Assembly: GCA_028281495.1 (NCBI GenBank)
Contig: JANQJU010000092.1
Span: 1-64,000, forward strand
Source of the DNA: SAR324 cluster bacterium
GTDB taxonomy: Bacteria; SAR324; NAC60-12
Length of the DNA: 64,000 bases
Direction: 5' to 3'
The notes under the pieces are model-generated. The model did no database searches. It was not told where the DNA came from and saw only the letters and a list, made by a program, of their open reading frames with translations. Positions 15,572 to 25,874 of this stretch are shown in pieces. The position numbers and the translations under genes were made by a program. Position 1 is the first letter of the stretch, and every line of letters begins with the position of its first letter.

Positions 15572-15741
15572 CTGATCATGTGAATCGACCAAGTTTGAGT
15601 ATCTGAATTTTGACTTGCTTTTCTGCAATTTCAGCTTGTGTATCAATGACAAAACCGGTTTAACTAGCGTTCCCTATGGAAGACCCTCTCAGAAATCTTT
15701 CAATAAAAACGAAAAACTAACATTTTATTAGAGTGACAAGG

Positions 15742-16680
15742 ATGTACTTACGCCGCGCCATTGATCAGTTCGAAATCGGTTATTTCGAAACCACCGACCG
15801 AAGCGATAAAACAATCCGTGCATATATTGCGGATTTGAAACAGTTCCACAAGTTTTTGGACAAGAACTTCAAACTGACATCCATCACTCCTGAGATGGTG
15901 GAAAGCTATGCAGTCCACCTCAAGAAAGAGGGATATGCTCCCGCCTCGATGCAGCGCAAGCTCATGTCGCTGAAGGTTTTCTTCAACTATTGGGTACGCA
16001 AACGAACCATTCCGAACTCTCCTTTTTGGCATTTGAAGTTGAATTTGGACAAGGCCCAGACTTTGCCCAAGGCACTCTCCATGGATGAAATCCAACGCTT
16101 GCTCCAAAAAGCACATCAGATAGCTAATGGATATACCGATGAAGAGGTCGATGCGATGGGGGCCGGATTCTTAGCAATACGAAATGTGGCCTTGCTAGAG
16201 GTCATGTTTGCCACCGGAATGCGGGTTGGGGAAGTGTCTGCCTTGAACGTGCAGGATTTTGAACCCAACGAACGGGTGATCGTGGTTCAGGGAAAAGGCG
16301 ATAAACAACGCTTGGCCTTTCTGCAAGAAGAGACCAGCTATCAGGCATTGATGCGCTATTTGTCGACTCGCGAACAACTTCCTCTGCGTACTGATGCAAT
16401 TTTTGTTAATAATTTTCAAAAACGTCTTTCGCCTCAAGGTGTTGGGGTTGCAGTCAACCTGATCGCTGAAAAAGCAGGCATTCCTCAACATATCACCCCC
16501 CATATGCTGCGCCATACTGCAGCCACCTTGCTCCTTCGTGCCGGGGCCGATCTACGTATCGTTCAAGAGTTCTTGGGACATGCCTCCATCACCACCACCC
16601 AACGCTATACACATCTTACTAAAGACCATCTGCGTGATGCCTTAAAATCGCTTCACCCAGGCAAAGGGATGGATCGGTAA
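15742..16680 (+). CDS. XerC/XerD-like tyrosine recombinase
   Basis: A 312-residue site-specific recombinase. The N-terminal SAM-like core-binding domain (TIRAYIADLKQFHKFL) is followed by the catalytic domain with the full set of active residues: Arg in ATGMRVGEVSAL, HxxR in HMLRHTAATLLL, the late His in FLGHASITTT and the Tyr nucleophile in RYTHLT. Length and layout match the Xer family, which resolves chromosome dimers or serves integrative elements. The ATG at 15742 and the GTG at 15733 are both possible. No dif-like or att site was recognised beside it. It could be the housekeeping Xer or an island integrase next to the synthase cluster. Confidence 0.88.
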   Translation: MYLRRAIDQFEIGYFETTDRSDKTIRAYIADLKQFHKFLDKNFKLTSITPEMVESYAVHLKKEGYAPASMQRKLMSLKVFFNYWVRKRTIPNSPFWHLKLNLDKAQTLPKALSMDEIQRLLQKAHQIANGYTDEEVDAMGAGFLAIRNVALLEVMFATGMRVGEVSALNVQDFEPNERVIVVQGKGDKQRLAFLQEETSYQALMRYLSTREQLPLRTDAIFVNNFQKRLSPQGVGVAVNLIAEKAGIPQHITPHMLRHTAATLLLRAGADLRIVQEFLGHASITTTQRYTHLTKDHLRDALKSLHPGKGMDR

Positions 16681-16744
16681 CATTTGAAATATCCCAATCT
16701 TCTGCTTTCAGCACCCACTGACAAAAGACTTTCCTAAAGGGGTA

Positions 16745-16769
16745 GCGAGACCGTTTTATGTGGTCTTGC
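16745..16769 (+). other. Hairpin in the gap between the recombinase and synthase 1
   Basis: GCGAGACC (16745-16752) pairs with GGTCTTGC (16762-16769), with one G-U pair and a nine-base loop. No U-run follows, so it is not a textbook terminator. Apart from it I see no feature in 16681-17024; no clear promoter for the synthase gene could be picked out. Confidence 0.35.
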
Positions 16770-17024
16770 CTCCCAGATTGACGCCCCCCACCCCATTGTA
16801 AACATTTCACAGGACAGATCTATCAGGATACGCTAGCGATGTTTGCCAGAATGCATTAAACCGTAGTCGTGAGCGGGAAATCAAGCAGACGGGTTTGTCC
16901 ACACAAAAGAGCAAACCATTTTAATGCAGCGAAGCTCATCCGGAAGCTGAGTTAGATATCAAAAACAAAGTTTCACGGGTTGCAGAGCAACACTTATTCA
17001 TTTTTTCTCACAATGGAGGTTTCC

Positions 17025-20000
17025 GTGGATAGTCGGTTGAACGAAATACAGCATATTTTACAAGCAGACCCGATGGTGGTGGAAAGCCATGTCTTAGAAC
17101 GCACCGCTCTCGATGGAGAAACCATCTGGGTTGGATACGTGGTGCTCCAGCAACAAGGGGCTTTGCTGATGTTGAAACGTCGTTTGCAGCCCATATTGAC
17201 TTCATGGGAGGTGAACTTTCACCTCGTTCCCATTTCCAATCTTCCGTGGAGCGATGCCGGAGAAGTGGACGAAGTGGCCTTGATCCAATTACCTATTTTG
17301 GAAGAAGCGCTGGTCCACGCATGGGAACAGGTGTTGGTTCAGATTCCAGAGGTGGAAGAAGCGGCCGTTCTCACGCAACCTCAGACATTCCCAGAAGTGC
17401 CCTTCCACCTTTCTGAATTGATACCCAACTGGAAGGAGTACGCTCCTTCGATCAATCCAGCCGCTTCTCATGACCTCACTGAGCCGCATCCGGTTTCAAA
17501 AGCTCCATCAACCTCAACAACTCCATCCCTCTCTTGGGGCGATGAATTGGAGTTTGAAGAAGACGACCCCACCACCTTGGCCGAAGCGCTGATTCGAGCG
17601 GCAATGGACTCACCCGAACACGGCATTGTTTACATTGATGAATCCGGGCATGAAACATTTCAATCGTACCCCAGTTTATTGGATGCCGCTCAGCATGTTT
17701 TAGGCGGTTTGCGACAGATCGGTGTGTATCCAGGGGATTCGTTGATTTTTCAGTTCACAAGAGATGAGAATTTTATCACCACATTCTGGGCTTGCATGTT
17801 GGGCGGATTCATTCCGGTGCCCATGAGCACGGCCCCCACCTACCGGGAAAAACACCCCAACGTGCTGAAGCTCGGGAATGTCTGGAACATGTTAGGACAA
17901 CCGTGGGTGTTGACTGAAAATGCAATGGCTGACGAGGTCCGGTCCGTTGCAGGATTACTGAACCTTGAGGGCTTTTATGTAGCAACAGCAGAAGAACTCC
18001 GCAGTCACTCTCCTGATCCGGATCGTCATGCGTCCCATTATAACGATGTGGCCTTGTTACTGCTCACTTCCGGCAGCACGGGAACGCCTAAAGCCGTGAT
18101 GCAAACCCACGCAAACTTGCTCGACCGAACGGCAAGCACCGTGCAGTGCAATCGCTTCACCGAAACCGATGTTTCTCTCAACTGGATGCCGATCGATCAC
18201 GTGGGTGGAATCGTGATGTTCCACCTCCGCGACGTATATTCTCGCTGTCAACAAATCCAAGTTCGCACCAACCTCATATTGCAAGATCCGTTGCGTTGGC
18301 TGGACCTCCTTGACCGATTTCGAGTTTCTGCCACTTGGGCACCCAATTTTGCATTCGGCTTGGTGAATGACCAGGCAGAGACGATTGCACAACGCCAATG
18401 GGACCTTACCAAACTACGATTCATCCTCAATGCTGGTGAAGCCATTGTGGCGGCCACAGCACGACGTTTCCTCCAGCTATTGGAACCACAGGGCCTTCCT
18501 CCCGGATCCATACATCCCGCTTGGGGCATGTCCGAGACCTGCTCGGCGGTCACTTTCAATCACGACTTCCGTTTTTCGAACACACACGATTCAGATTCCT
18601 TTGTAGTCGTGGGTCGTCCCATTCCGGGGTTCGGGGTGAGAATCGTCAATTCAGAGGACGAAATCTTGCCAGAAGGAGAAAATGGTCGATTGCAGGTCAA
18701 AGGGATGTGTGTGCTGCCAGGATACTACGAAAACCCTCAAGCCAATGAAGAGTCTTTCAACGAGGAAGGTTGGTTCAATACCGGAGATTTGGGAGTTTTG
18801 AATCAAGGGAGCCTGACCATCACGGGGCGTGAAAAGGACGTGATTATCATCAATGGCATCAATTATTACAGCCATGAAATCGAATCGATTGTGGAAACCC
18901 TGGAAGAAGTGGAAACTTCATTCACGGCGGCAGTGGCAGTGCGGGTGGCTCATCACGAGACCGATGATTTGGCAATCTTCTTTCACACGCTTCGGCAGTA
19001 TCCTACTGAGGTAACTGAAGTGATCAAAAAAATCCGTCGTACTTTAGGACAGACGGGCATGACTGCCGCCTTTATCTTACCAGTGCCCAAAGACACAATT
19101 CCCAAAACCTCGATTGGCAAAATCCAACGGACTCAACTACGCAAACGGTTCGAGGCAGGAGAATTCGATGACGTAGTTCGGAAGGTCGATATTCTCTTAA
19201 ACAACGCTCAAACCTTGCCCAACTGGTTTTTTCAGAAGGTCTGGCAACCCAAGCGACTGCCCTCCGCTTTGGAAGATTCGAATCTCGGAACTACCCTTTT
19301 GTTTATAGATTCTGAAGGTCTGGGACAACAATTTCAGAGGCTCTTACAAACGGCTGGAGTAGCTTGTGTTGTGGTTCAACCCGGTACTGAAATGGTGCGC
19401 AAATCGGCATACCTTTATGAGATCCATCCTCATGAAAAAGCACATTACAAAGGATTATGGGACGCTTTGGAGGCAGACGGAGTCTCGGTTCGACACATTG
19501 TTCATCTGTGGGCATATGTACCCGCTCCACCAGAAGTAGAGGCACACTACACCTTGAAAACGGCTCAAACGCTCGGACTTTTCAGCATTTTGTATTTGAT
19601 TCAAACCTTGGCTGTTCGTGTATCGGAGAATCAAGAAAAAACCTTGTGGGTGAGTACTTGTAACGAACAGTGGGACGCCCACCATGCTCCGAAGGGCATA
19701 GAGCACGGTACTCTCCCTGGATTCTTAAAGAGTTTGGATGCCGAATGCATATGGCTCCGTTGCATTCATGTTGATTGGGACTCCGGAAACCCAGAATCTC
19801 ATGCTTTGCAACTCCTTAGAGAATTGCAGTCAGGAGGCTCTGAAACCGAAGTCGTATTCCGTCAAGAAAAACGTCACGTCGTTGCTTTGGAACAAATCTC
19901 ATTGCCTTCCATTCCTGCTCAATCTTTCCCTTGGACTGGTGATGGATTTTTTTTATTGACGGGTGGATTGGGTGGATTGGGTACTGTGGTAGCTCAATGG

Positions 20001-23000
20001 CTCCTCACGCACATTCGTGTGCCCGTACTGATCGTCGGAAGAACGGCATTACCTGATCGCGGACAGTGGCCTAAATTTATCGAACGGGACACACCTTTGG
20101 GAAAACATCTACGTCACTTCAAAGCGTTGGAAGCCTTAGAGGGAATCGTAGAATATGCTGCTGCCGACGTACAAGACACGGCACACTTGCGAAATCTTGT
20201 CGCGACCTACGAATCCCATTGGAGAAGACCACTTGCAGGTATCTTCCATCTCGCTGGACTAGGTAACTTGAAAGCGCATTGGGGTGCTGGTGATCAGCGG
20301 CATGTGTTCAATGAAACTCCGCAAACCTTTGAAGCGATGTTTGCCGCCAAGGTGTTTGGCACGATCTCGTTGTTTCGATTGCTCGCGGACCGTCCTCAGG
20401 CTGCGTTTATCGGATTTTCATCGGTCAACGGCTGGTTTGGAGGGGCGTCATTCAGCGCCTATTCTGCAGCCAACAGCTTTTTAGAATCGTATCTTTCCTA
20501 CCAACGCACACAGGGGCATGCAGCGACTTACTGCTTCAGTTGGTCTTTGTGGCAAAACCTGGGAATGAGTGAAGGCAATCCAGAACTCGCCAACGAAGCT
20601 GCCCAAAACCAAGGATTCCGTCTCCTTTCTTCTGAACGCGGGTTGCATTCGATGGTCGCGGCTTTGCTGCGCCCTGGTGGGCATTACTTCATCGGGCTAG
20701 ACCATCGTCACCCAGTGATCCAGCGCCACCAAGTGGGTAAACTTCAGTTGTCTCAGCAACTGGAGGCTTATGTCCAGGCCGCTCACTCGGAAACGCTGTG
20801 GCAACAATTGCTGGATGTTTCGCTCAGTGACCGCTTTGGGATACCGAGTTCTTGTGTCTTCCAAATTCTCAAAGCTTTGCCAAAAACGGAAGAAGGTCTG
20901 ATCGACTACCAAGGGTTGCGGCACCCCGAATCGAACAAGCCCCCAACACATCGGGGAGTGGCGTTTCAAAACAAACAAGAGGCCATGGTTGCCAACATTT
21001 GGAAAACGGTGTTGCAAACCGACCAATCGATTGGCAATGACGACAACTTTTTCGACTTGGGTGGCAACTCCATTTTGATCGCGCAAGTGCAAAGCAAACT
21101 ACAGACAGCCTTTCAAAAACAAATCACAGTCGTTGATTTGTTCCAGCATCCCACGGTGAAAAGTCTCGCTGAATTTCTCCAATCCGATGCAGAAAAACAT
21201 TTCGCTACCCCTCGCGAGCCAGAACTCGAAGAATCCATTCGTGCATCGGATTCTTCAGAAATTGCAATTATCGGAATGGCAGGTCGTTTTCCTGGAGCCA
21301 AGAATATTCAGGAGTTTTGGGAAAACCTTCAAAATGAAGTGGAGTCGATCACCTTCTTTTCAGATGAGGAGGTACTCGCTTCGGGAGTGAATGCCGAAAC
21401 CCTGAAACGGAGAAATTTTGTCAAGGCGGGGGGAGTCCTTGAGGGTCTGGAAAATTTTGATGCCAAGTTTTTTGGATTTTCTCCTGCGGAAGCCACTGTC
21501 ATGGACCCACAGCATCGACTGTTTCTTGAATGCAGTTGGGAAGCTTTGGAAGATGCGGGCTACGACACAACCCGTTATTCCGGAACGGTTGGAGTGTACG
21601 GAGGCACCTTGCCCAGCACCTACCTATGGTACCATTTGCAAGTCACAGATGATCTCATTCATCGTAGCACCGGCATGATGAAATTCATGAACAATTTGGT
21701 GGATAGCTTGACCACACGCGTCTCATATAAACTCAATTTGCGGGGTCCGAGTTATACTTTACAAACGGCCTGTTCCACGTCGTTGGTGGCCATCCACGTT
21801 GCCTGTGACAGTTTACGGAAAGGGGAATGTGACATGGCACTGGCCGGAGGGGTGGCAGTGCATCTGCCAGCCAAAACCGGATATCTGTATCAAGAAGGCG
21901 GAATCTTATCCCCCGATGGTCACTGCCGCCCCTTTGATGCCAATGGAAAAGGTACCGTAATGGGAGACGGGGTTGGAGCCGTTGTTCTTAAACGATACGA
22001 GCAGGCAATCCAAGATGGGGATCATATTTGGGCAATCGTCAAAGGTTCTGCCATCAACAACGATGGATCTCAAAAAATCGGTTACACCGCTCCTTCGGTA
22101 CAAGGCCAAGTCGACGTGATCCGACAAGCTCATGCTCAATCCCAAATTCGTGCTGATAGCATTGCCTACGTGGAAGCTCATGGCACCGCGACCGCCTTGG
22201 GTGACCCCATTGAAATGCAAGCCTTGGCACAAGTGTTTCAACCTCAAGTGTCTCAGCCAGGCGCTTGTTTATTGGGATCGGTTAAATCCAACATCGGACA
22301 TTTAGAAACAGCTGCTGGAGTAGCCGGTGTGATCAAGACGGCCTTATCTCTTTATCATCAATCCATTCCTGCCACACTCCATTTCAACACACCCAATCCT
22401 CAATTTGACATGGAGCAAAGTCCATTTCATGTGAACAACAAAGCCGTCTCTTGGCCTTTGATGGAAGGACCACATCGTGCCGGTGTGAGTGCATTTGGAG
22501 TGGGTGGTACCAACGCCCATCTCATTTTGGAAGAAGCGCCCAAACGTTCTGCCAATCGTCCGGCGAGGACTGAACAGGTGATTGTCCTTTCGGCAAGGAC
22601 ACCCGAAGCCTTGGAGCAGGTCACTCAAAATTTGGCGACGCATTTCCAAAGATTTCCTGAAACATCCTTGCCGGATGCAGCCTACACTCTTCAAATCGGA
22701 CGCCAAGTCTTCAATCATCGCCGGGTCACGGTTTGTCAATCTGCGGAACAGTTGATCCAACGTCTTTTGGACGAAGACGCAATTGAGCTGCACACGGTTC
22801 ATCAATCGAAACACCAATCTCCCGATCTGGTATTCATGTTTCCAGGAGGGGGGAGCCAGTACGTAAACATGGGCCGAGGATTATATGAAACAGAGCCTGT
22901 GTTTCAGGAAGTGTTCAACCTTTGTGCAGAACGAATCCACACGTATTTAGGGTTTGACCTCAGAGAGCTGTTGTATCCCCAAGAAAACGAAGAAACCCCA

Positions 23001-25097
23001 GCCGCTCAACAGCTTCGGAGCATCGATCGCATGCTTCCTGTGATTTTCACGGTATCTTACAGCATCGCACGTTTGCTTTTATCGTGGGGGCTGGTTCCCA
23101 AAGCCATGATTGGACACAGTCTTGGCGAGTATGTCGCTGCATGCATTTCTGGTGTTTTGAGTTTGGAGGAGGCTTTGAAGCTGGTTGCAGCAAGAGGGCG
23201 TCTGATGAAAAAAACAAAAACGGGTGCCATGCTATCCGTGGAGCTTCCTGCAATCGCAGTAGAATCGTACCTCAGTCGTGACCTCTCATTAGGGGTCATC
23301 AATACCCCAGACACCTGCGTACTTTCGGGAACGCCACAAGCAGTGGAGGCGGTGGAACGACAATTTATACAAACTGGAGTGAAGTGCCAACGGCTCCATA
23401 TCGATATTGCAGCCCACTCGGCATTGCTCGAACCCATTCTTGGAGAATTCGATCAATTGCTGGAAACTTTCATGCTCCGCGCACCAGCCATCCCTTTTCT
23501 TTCCAATGTTACAGGGACATGGATTACCTCTAAACAGGCGCGTGATCCCCAATACTGGTGCCAACACCTTCGAAAGACAGTGCGTTTTGATGAAGGCTTG
23601 ACCGAACTGCTTCGCTCTCCAGACAACTTATTCCTAGAAATCGGGCCAGGAACCACTCTGACCAGTTTGGTGGGAAAGCACCCTTCCCGCCTTCCACAAC
23701 AGATTGCCCTTACCACAATACGTCACCCCAAAACCCATGAATCCGATGTATTGTTTTTGTTGCGCACCATAGGACGCTTATGGGCTGCTGGCGTCTCTAT
23801 CGACTGGGAAGCCTTCCATCATCAAGAGTCTCGACAGCGCGTTCCCCTACCCACTTATCCCTTTGAACAAGATCGGTTTTGGGCAGAGGCCCAAACCAAA
23901 CAACAATTGCCCACGCTGGTATCCAAGGGGGTTTCTCGAACCGCCAATGCCATTCCTCCTCGTAAGTTCAACAACGTGCTTCGTCAAAACAGTGCGATCA
24001 GTCCATCTGCCAAGGCCCTCATTTATGGAAAAATCGAAAGGAAACTGAAAGCACTTTGGCAGGAAGCTCTGGGAGTGAGCACGATTGGCTCCAATGATAA
24101 TTTTTTTGAACTCGGAGGGTCGTCCTTAATGGCCGTGGCATTGTGCGAACGAATTTCACAAGAATTCAAACACGAAATTTCTCCATCCGACCTGATGCGA
24201 CGCCCTACAATCAAGCGCCTGGAAAAATTTCTTTTGCAACCTGTGTCCAAAATCCCTTCGGTAGTGATGCCCTTGCAAACTCATGGCAGCAAGCGTCCAT
24301 TTTTTTGTGTGCATGACTTCAGCGGAAGCCCCCTGCATTTTGTGGCACTAGTCAAACACCTGGGTAAAGACCGCCCATTTTATGGTTTTCAAGCTCCGGG
24401 AGTGGAGGATGATCAAACTCCACTCAAATCAATAGAAGCCATTGCCACACGATATCTCAAAGCGATTACGGCCTTGCAACCAGAAGGGCCATACTGCTTG
24501 GGTGGGTGGTCTTTCGGCGGATTGGTTGCTTATGAAATGGCCCATCAGCTTCAAAAAAACGGAGAAAAAGTCGCTTTGCTAGCCACTTTCGATACTGGGT
24601 TTCTTATCGACTTCCCACAGATCCCCAATCCTATGGTTGAGTTCAAGGCCTTGACCGAAATGTTGGACAACACTTCTCAAAATCCGTTTGCTTTCAATTT
24701 GTTGCAGCTGCACGAGGTAATCATTCGTATCAGTCACTTGATGGGCTTCCGTATCAAGTCCAACGAAACACTCCACAAGATGCACACCTTGGAACGAATC
24801 GAATATTTGTTTGAGTTGGAGCGACAGGTTAAACGCATCCAAACCTACTTCGATGCCACTTTTCACGCCTTGCAAGCCTATCACCCAAAAGCGTATGAAG
24901 GAGCAATGGTGTGGTTCCGTGCCGAAGAAGTTCGTGATTTCGACCTTCGGACTATGCCCAATGTCCGTTGCTGGCAGGATTGGGTGGCAGGTCCGATGCA
25001 CGAAGAAGTGGTGCCGGGCAACCATGTGAGCCTCTTAGAAGAACCCCACGTGCTCACGTTAGCCCAAGCTTTGAACCGATACCTAGACGACATTTGA
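17025..25097 (+). CDS. Hybrid synthase 1: pseudo-Asub / ligase / KR / ACP / KS / AT / ACP / TE
   Basis: About 2690 residues in a complete chain. Approximate nucleotide limits are: an adenylation-C-subdomain-like domain without the catalytic Lys (17040-17450); an adenylating ligase with LLLLTSGSTGTPKAV, GMSETCS, GWFNTGDLG and IPKTSIGKIQR (17560-19200); a full KR with TGGLGGLG and SSVNG/FSAYSAANS (19220-20780); ACP (GGNS); KS with TACSTS, EAHGT and SNIGH (21250-22540); AT with GHSLGE and AAHS (22570-23880); ACP (GGSS); and thioesterase GWSFGG (24280-25090). All catalytic residues are present. I prefer GTG 17025, which has GGAGG five bases upstream, over ATG 17013 and TTG 16980. It probably loads a carboxylic or alpha-keto acid, reduces it, adds one extender and releases. 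Confidence 0.92.
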   Translation: MDSRLNEIQHILQADPMVVESHVLERTALDGETIWVGYVVLQQQGALLMLKRRLQPILTSWEVNFHLVPISNLPWSDAGEVDEVALIQLPILEEALVHAWEQVLVQIPEVEEAAVLTQPQTFPEVPFHLSELIPNWKEYAPSINPAASHDLTEPHPVSKAPSTSTTPSLSWGDELEFEEDDPTTLAEALIRAAMDSPEHGIVYIDESGHETFQSYPSLLDAAQHVLGGLRQIGVYPGDSLIFQFTRDENFITTFWACMLGGFIPVPMSTAPTYREKHPNVLKLGNVWNMLGQPWVLTENAMADEVRSVAGLLNLEGFYVATAEELRSHSPDPDRHASHYNDVALLLLTSGSTGTPKAVMQTHANLLDRTASTVQCNRFTETDVSLNWMPIDHVGGIVMFHLRDVYSRCQQIQVRTNLILQDPLRWLDLLDRFRVSATWAPNFAFGLVNDQAETIAQRQWDLTKLRFILNAGEAIVAATARRFLQLLEPQGLPPGSIHPAWGMSETCSAVTFNHDFRFSNTHDSDSFVVVGRPIPGFGVRIVNSEDEILPEGENGRLQVKGMCVLPGYYENPQANEESFNEEGWFNTGDLGVLNQGSLTITGREKDVIIINGINYYSHEIESIVETLEEVETSFTAAVAVRVAHHETDDLAIFFHTLRQYPTEVTEVIKKIRRTLGQTGMTAAFILPVPKDTIPKTSIGKIQRTQLRKRFEAGEFDDVVRKVDILLNNAQTLPNWFFQKVWQPKRLPSALEDSNLGTTLLFIDSEGLGQQFQRLLQTAGVACVVVQPGTEMVRKSAYLYEIHPHEKAHYKGLWDALEADGVSVRHIVHLWAYVPAPPEVEAHYTLKTAQTLGLFSILYLIQTLAVRVSENQEKTLWVSTCNEQWDAHHAPKGIEHGTLPGFLKSLDAECIWLRCIHVDWDSGNPESHALQLLRELQSGGSETEVVFRQEKRHVVALEQISLPSIPAQSFPWTGDGFFLLTGGLGGLGTVVAQWLLTHIRVPVLIVGRTALPDRGQWPKFIERDTPLGKHLRHFKALEALEGIVEYAAADVQDTAHLRNLVATYESHWRRPLAGIFHLAGLGNLKAHWGAGDQRHVFNETPQTFEAMFAAKVFGTISLFRLLADRPQAAFIGFSSVNGWFGGASFSAYSAANSFLESYLSYQRTQGHAATYCFSWSLWQNLGMSEGNPELANEAAQNQGFRLLSSERGLHSMVAALLRPGGHYFIGLDHRHPVIQRHQVGKLQLSQQLEAYVQAAHSETLWQQLLDVSLSDRFGIPSSCVFQILKALPKTEEGLIDYQGLRHPESNKPPTHRGVAFQNKQEAMVANIWKTVLQTDQSIGNDDNFFDLGGNSILIAQVQSKLQTAFQKQITVVDLFQHPTVKSLAEFLQSDAEKHFATPREPELEESIRASDSSEIAIIGMAGRFPGAKNIQEFWENLQNEVESITFFSDEEVLASGVNAETLKRRNFVKAGGVLEGLENFDAKFFGFSPAEATVMDPQHRLFLECSWEALEDAGYDTTRYSGTVGVYGGTLPSTYLWYHLQVTDDLIHRSTGMMKFMNNLVDSLTTRVSYKLNLRGPSYTLQTACSTSLVAIHVACDSLRKGECDMALAGGVAVHLPAKTGYLYQEGGILSPDGHCRPFDANGKGTVMGDGVGAVVLKRYEQAIQDGDHIWAIVKGSAINNDGSQKIGYTAPSVQGQVDVIRQAHAQSQIRADSIAYVEAHGTATALGDPIEMQALAQVFQPQVSQPGACLLGSVKSNIGHLETAAGVAGVIKTALSLYHQSIPATLHFNTPNPQFDMEQSPFHVNNKAVSWPLMEGPHRAGVSAFGVGGTNAHLILEEAPKRSANRPARTEQVIVLSARTPEALEQVTQNLATHFQRFPETSLPDAAYTLQIGRQVFNHRRVTVCQSAEQLIQRLLDEDAIELHTVHQSKHQSPDLVFMFPGGGSQYVNMGRGLYETEPVFQEVFNLCAERIHTYLGFDLRELLYPQENEETPAAQQLRSIDRMLPVIFTVSYSIARLLLSWGLVPKAMIGHSLGEYVAACISGVLSLEEALKLVAARGRLMKKTKTGAMLSVELPAIAVESYLSRDLSLGVINTPDTCVLSGTPQAVEAVERQFIQTGVKCQRLHIDIAAHSALLEPILGEFDQLLETFMLRAPAIPFLSNVTGTWITSKQARDPQYWCQHLRKTVRFDEGLTELLRSPDNLFLEIGPGTTLTSLVGKHPSRLPQQIALTTIRHPKTHESDVLFLLRTIGRLWAAGVSIDWEAFHHQESRQRVPLPTYPFEQDRFWAEAQTKQQLPTLVSKGVSRTANAIPPRKFNNVLRQNSAISPSAKALIYGKIERKLKALWQEALGVSTIGSNDNFFELGGSSLMAVALCERISQEFKHEISPSDLMRRPTIKRLEKFLLQPVSKIPSVVMPLQTHGSKRPFFCVHDFSGSPLHFVALVKHLGKDRPFYGFQAPGVEDDQTPLKSIEAIATRYLKAITALQPEGPYCLGGWSFGGLVAYEMAHQLQKNGEKVALLATFDTGFLIDFPQIPNPMVEFKALTEMLDNTSQNPFAFNLLQLHEVIIRISHLMGFRIKSNETLHKMHTLERIEYLFELERQVKRIQTYFDATFHALQAYHPKAYEGAMVWFRAEEVRDFDLRTMPNVRCWQDWVAGPMHEEVVPGNHVSLLEEPHVLTLAQALNRYLDDI

Positions 25098-25163
25098 ACA
25101 CAACCGTGTATTTCGCACGAATACAAACTTGCTGTTCATGAACCTCACTAATTGGAGCATCTA

Positions 25164-25613
25164 ATGACAGACATTCGAGAAAAATTGATTGGGACCTGGA
25201 ACTTGGAAACCTTTGAATTCCAACGTTCGGATGGAGAAGTTTTCTATCCGTTGGGAACGGAACTCGGTGGTACTTTGATGTACACTCCCGAAGGCACAAT
25301 GTCCGCTCACATCATGCGGCGAGATCGTCCTCATTTTGTAGAGAATGACTTCTTGAAAGGTAGCCCCGAAGAGATTCGCTTAGCTTTCAATGGCTATGCT
25401 GCGTATTATGGAACCTATCATATCACTGAGTCGGAAAACCGAGTCGTTCACCGGGTGGGTGGATCGTTGTTTCCCAATTGGGTTGGCACCGATCAGGTAC
25501 GCTACTACGCATTTGACGGGGGGCGATTGACACTCAGCTCAGCCCCCATGTCGGTAGAAGGATTTGAAGTGGTAGCCGTTTTTTCTTGGAGTCGCTGGCG
25601 ATCCCTAACCTAA
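25164..25613 (+). CDS. Lipocalin-like domain protein
   Basis: A 149-residue protein that opens with the lipocalin-type strand KLIGTWNLETFEFQ and continues as a small beta-barrel (TLMYTPEGTMSAHIMR, AAYYGTYHI, RVVHRVGGSLFPNW). This is the pattern of the 'lipocalin-like domain' family (Lipocalin_5) that recurs near secondary-metabolite genes. It may bind or cyclise a hydrophobic intermediate. GGAG (25154-25157) sits six bases ahead of ATG 25164, so this start is chosen over the upstream TTG. It lies 66 bases after synthase 1 and is probably cotranscribed with it. Confidence 0.75.
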   Translation: MTDIREKLIGTWNLETFEFQRSDGEVFYPLGTELGGTLMYTPEGTMSAHIMRRDRPHFVENDFLKGSPEEIRLAFNGYAAYYGTYHITESENRVVHRVGGSLFPNWVGTDQVRYYAFDGGRLTLSSAPMSVEGFEVVAVFSWSRWRSLT

Positions 25614-25677
25614 ATCTTGACTTTGATCTTACTTGACGCCATTCGGATGGAACCTATTTGTTTTTTGAAGGAACAAT

Positions 25678-25720
25678 CGGTCATACTTTATTGTGCTTTT
25701 TTGTCACAATCTGGTGACCG
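25678..25720. promoter_or_regulatory. Nested palindrome upstream of the kinase/cyclase gene
   Basis: Outer arms CGGTCA (25678-25683) and TGACCG (25715-25720) enclose inner arms ATTGTG (25690-25695) and CACAAT (25705-25710). The inner part resembles a CRP-type TGTG/CACA site but with one base too many between the arms. It could be an operator for the regulator or cluster, or a large hairpin ending the preceding transcript; no U-run follows. Confidence 0.4.
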
Positions 25721-25874
25721 ATCACCAATGCCTTCAATAACTTAAATCAAAAGCTAGTAGACAGGTCCAGAAGCTTTATGGTAAGACAAATCTGCCTTAG
25801 TTATGGATTTCTACTGCACTTTCCCGCTTTCGTTCCTCATTTAGATTAGCAGGAATTTTTCCTCCGGAGTCGAT

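Noticed and set aside
15393..15741. att or dif site next to the recombinase
   Set aside because: No 28-bp dif-like imperfect palindrome or tRNA end was recognised; only a short inverted repeat.
16745..16769. Hairpin as terminator of the recombinase gene
   Set aside because: Kept only as a hairpin because no U-run follows on either strand.
16799..16811. TAAACATTTCACA shared with positions 249-261
   Set aside because: Thirteen identical bases next to the Rpn tail end and before synthase 1, but no longer shared block or target duplication; could be chance.
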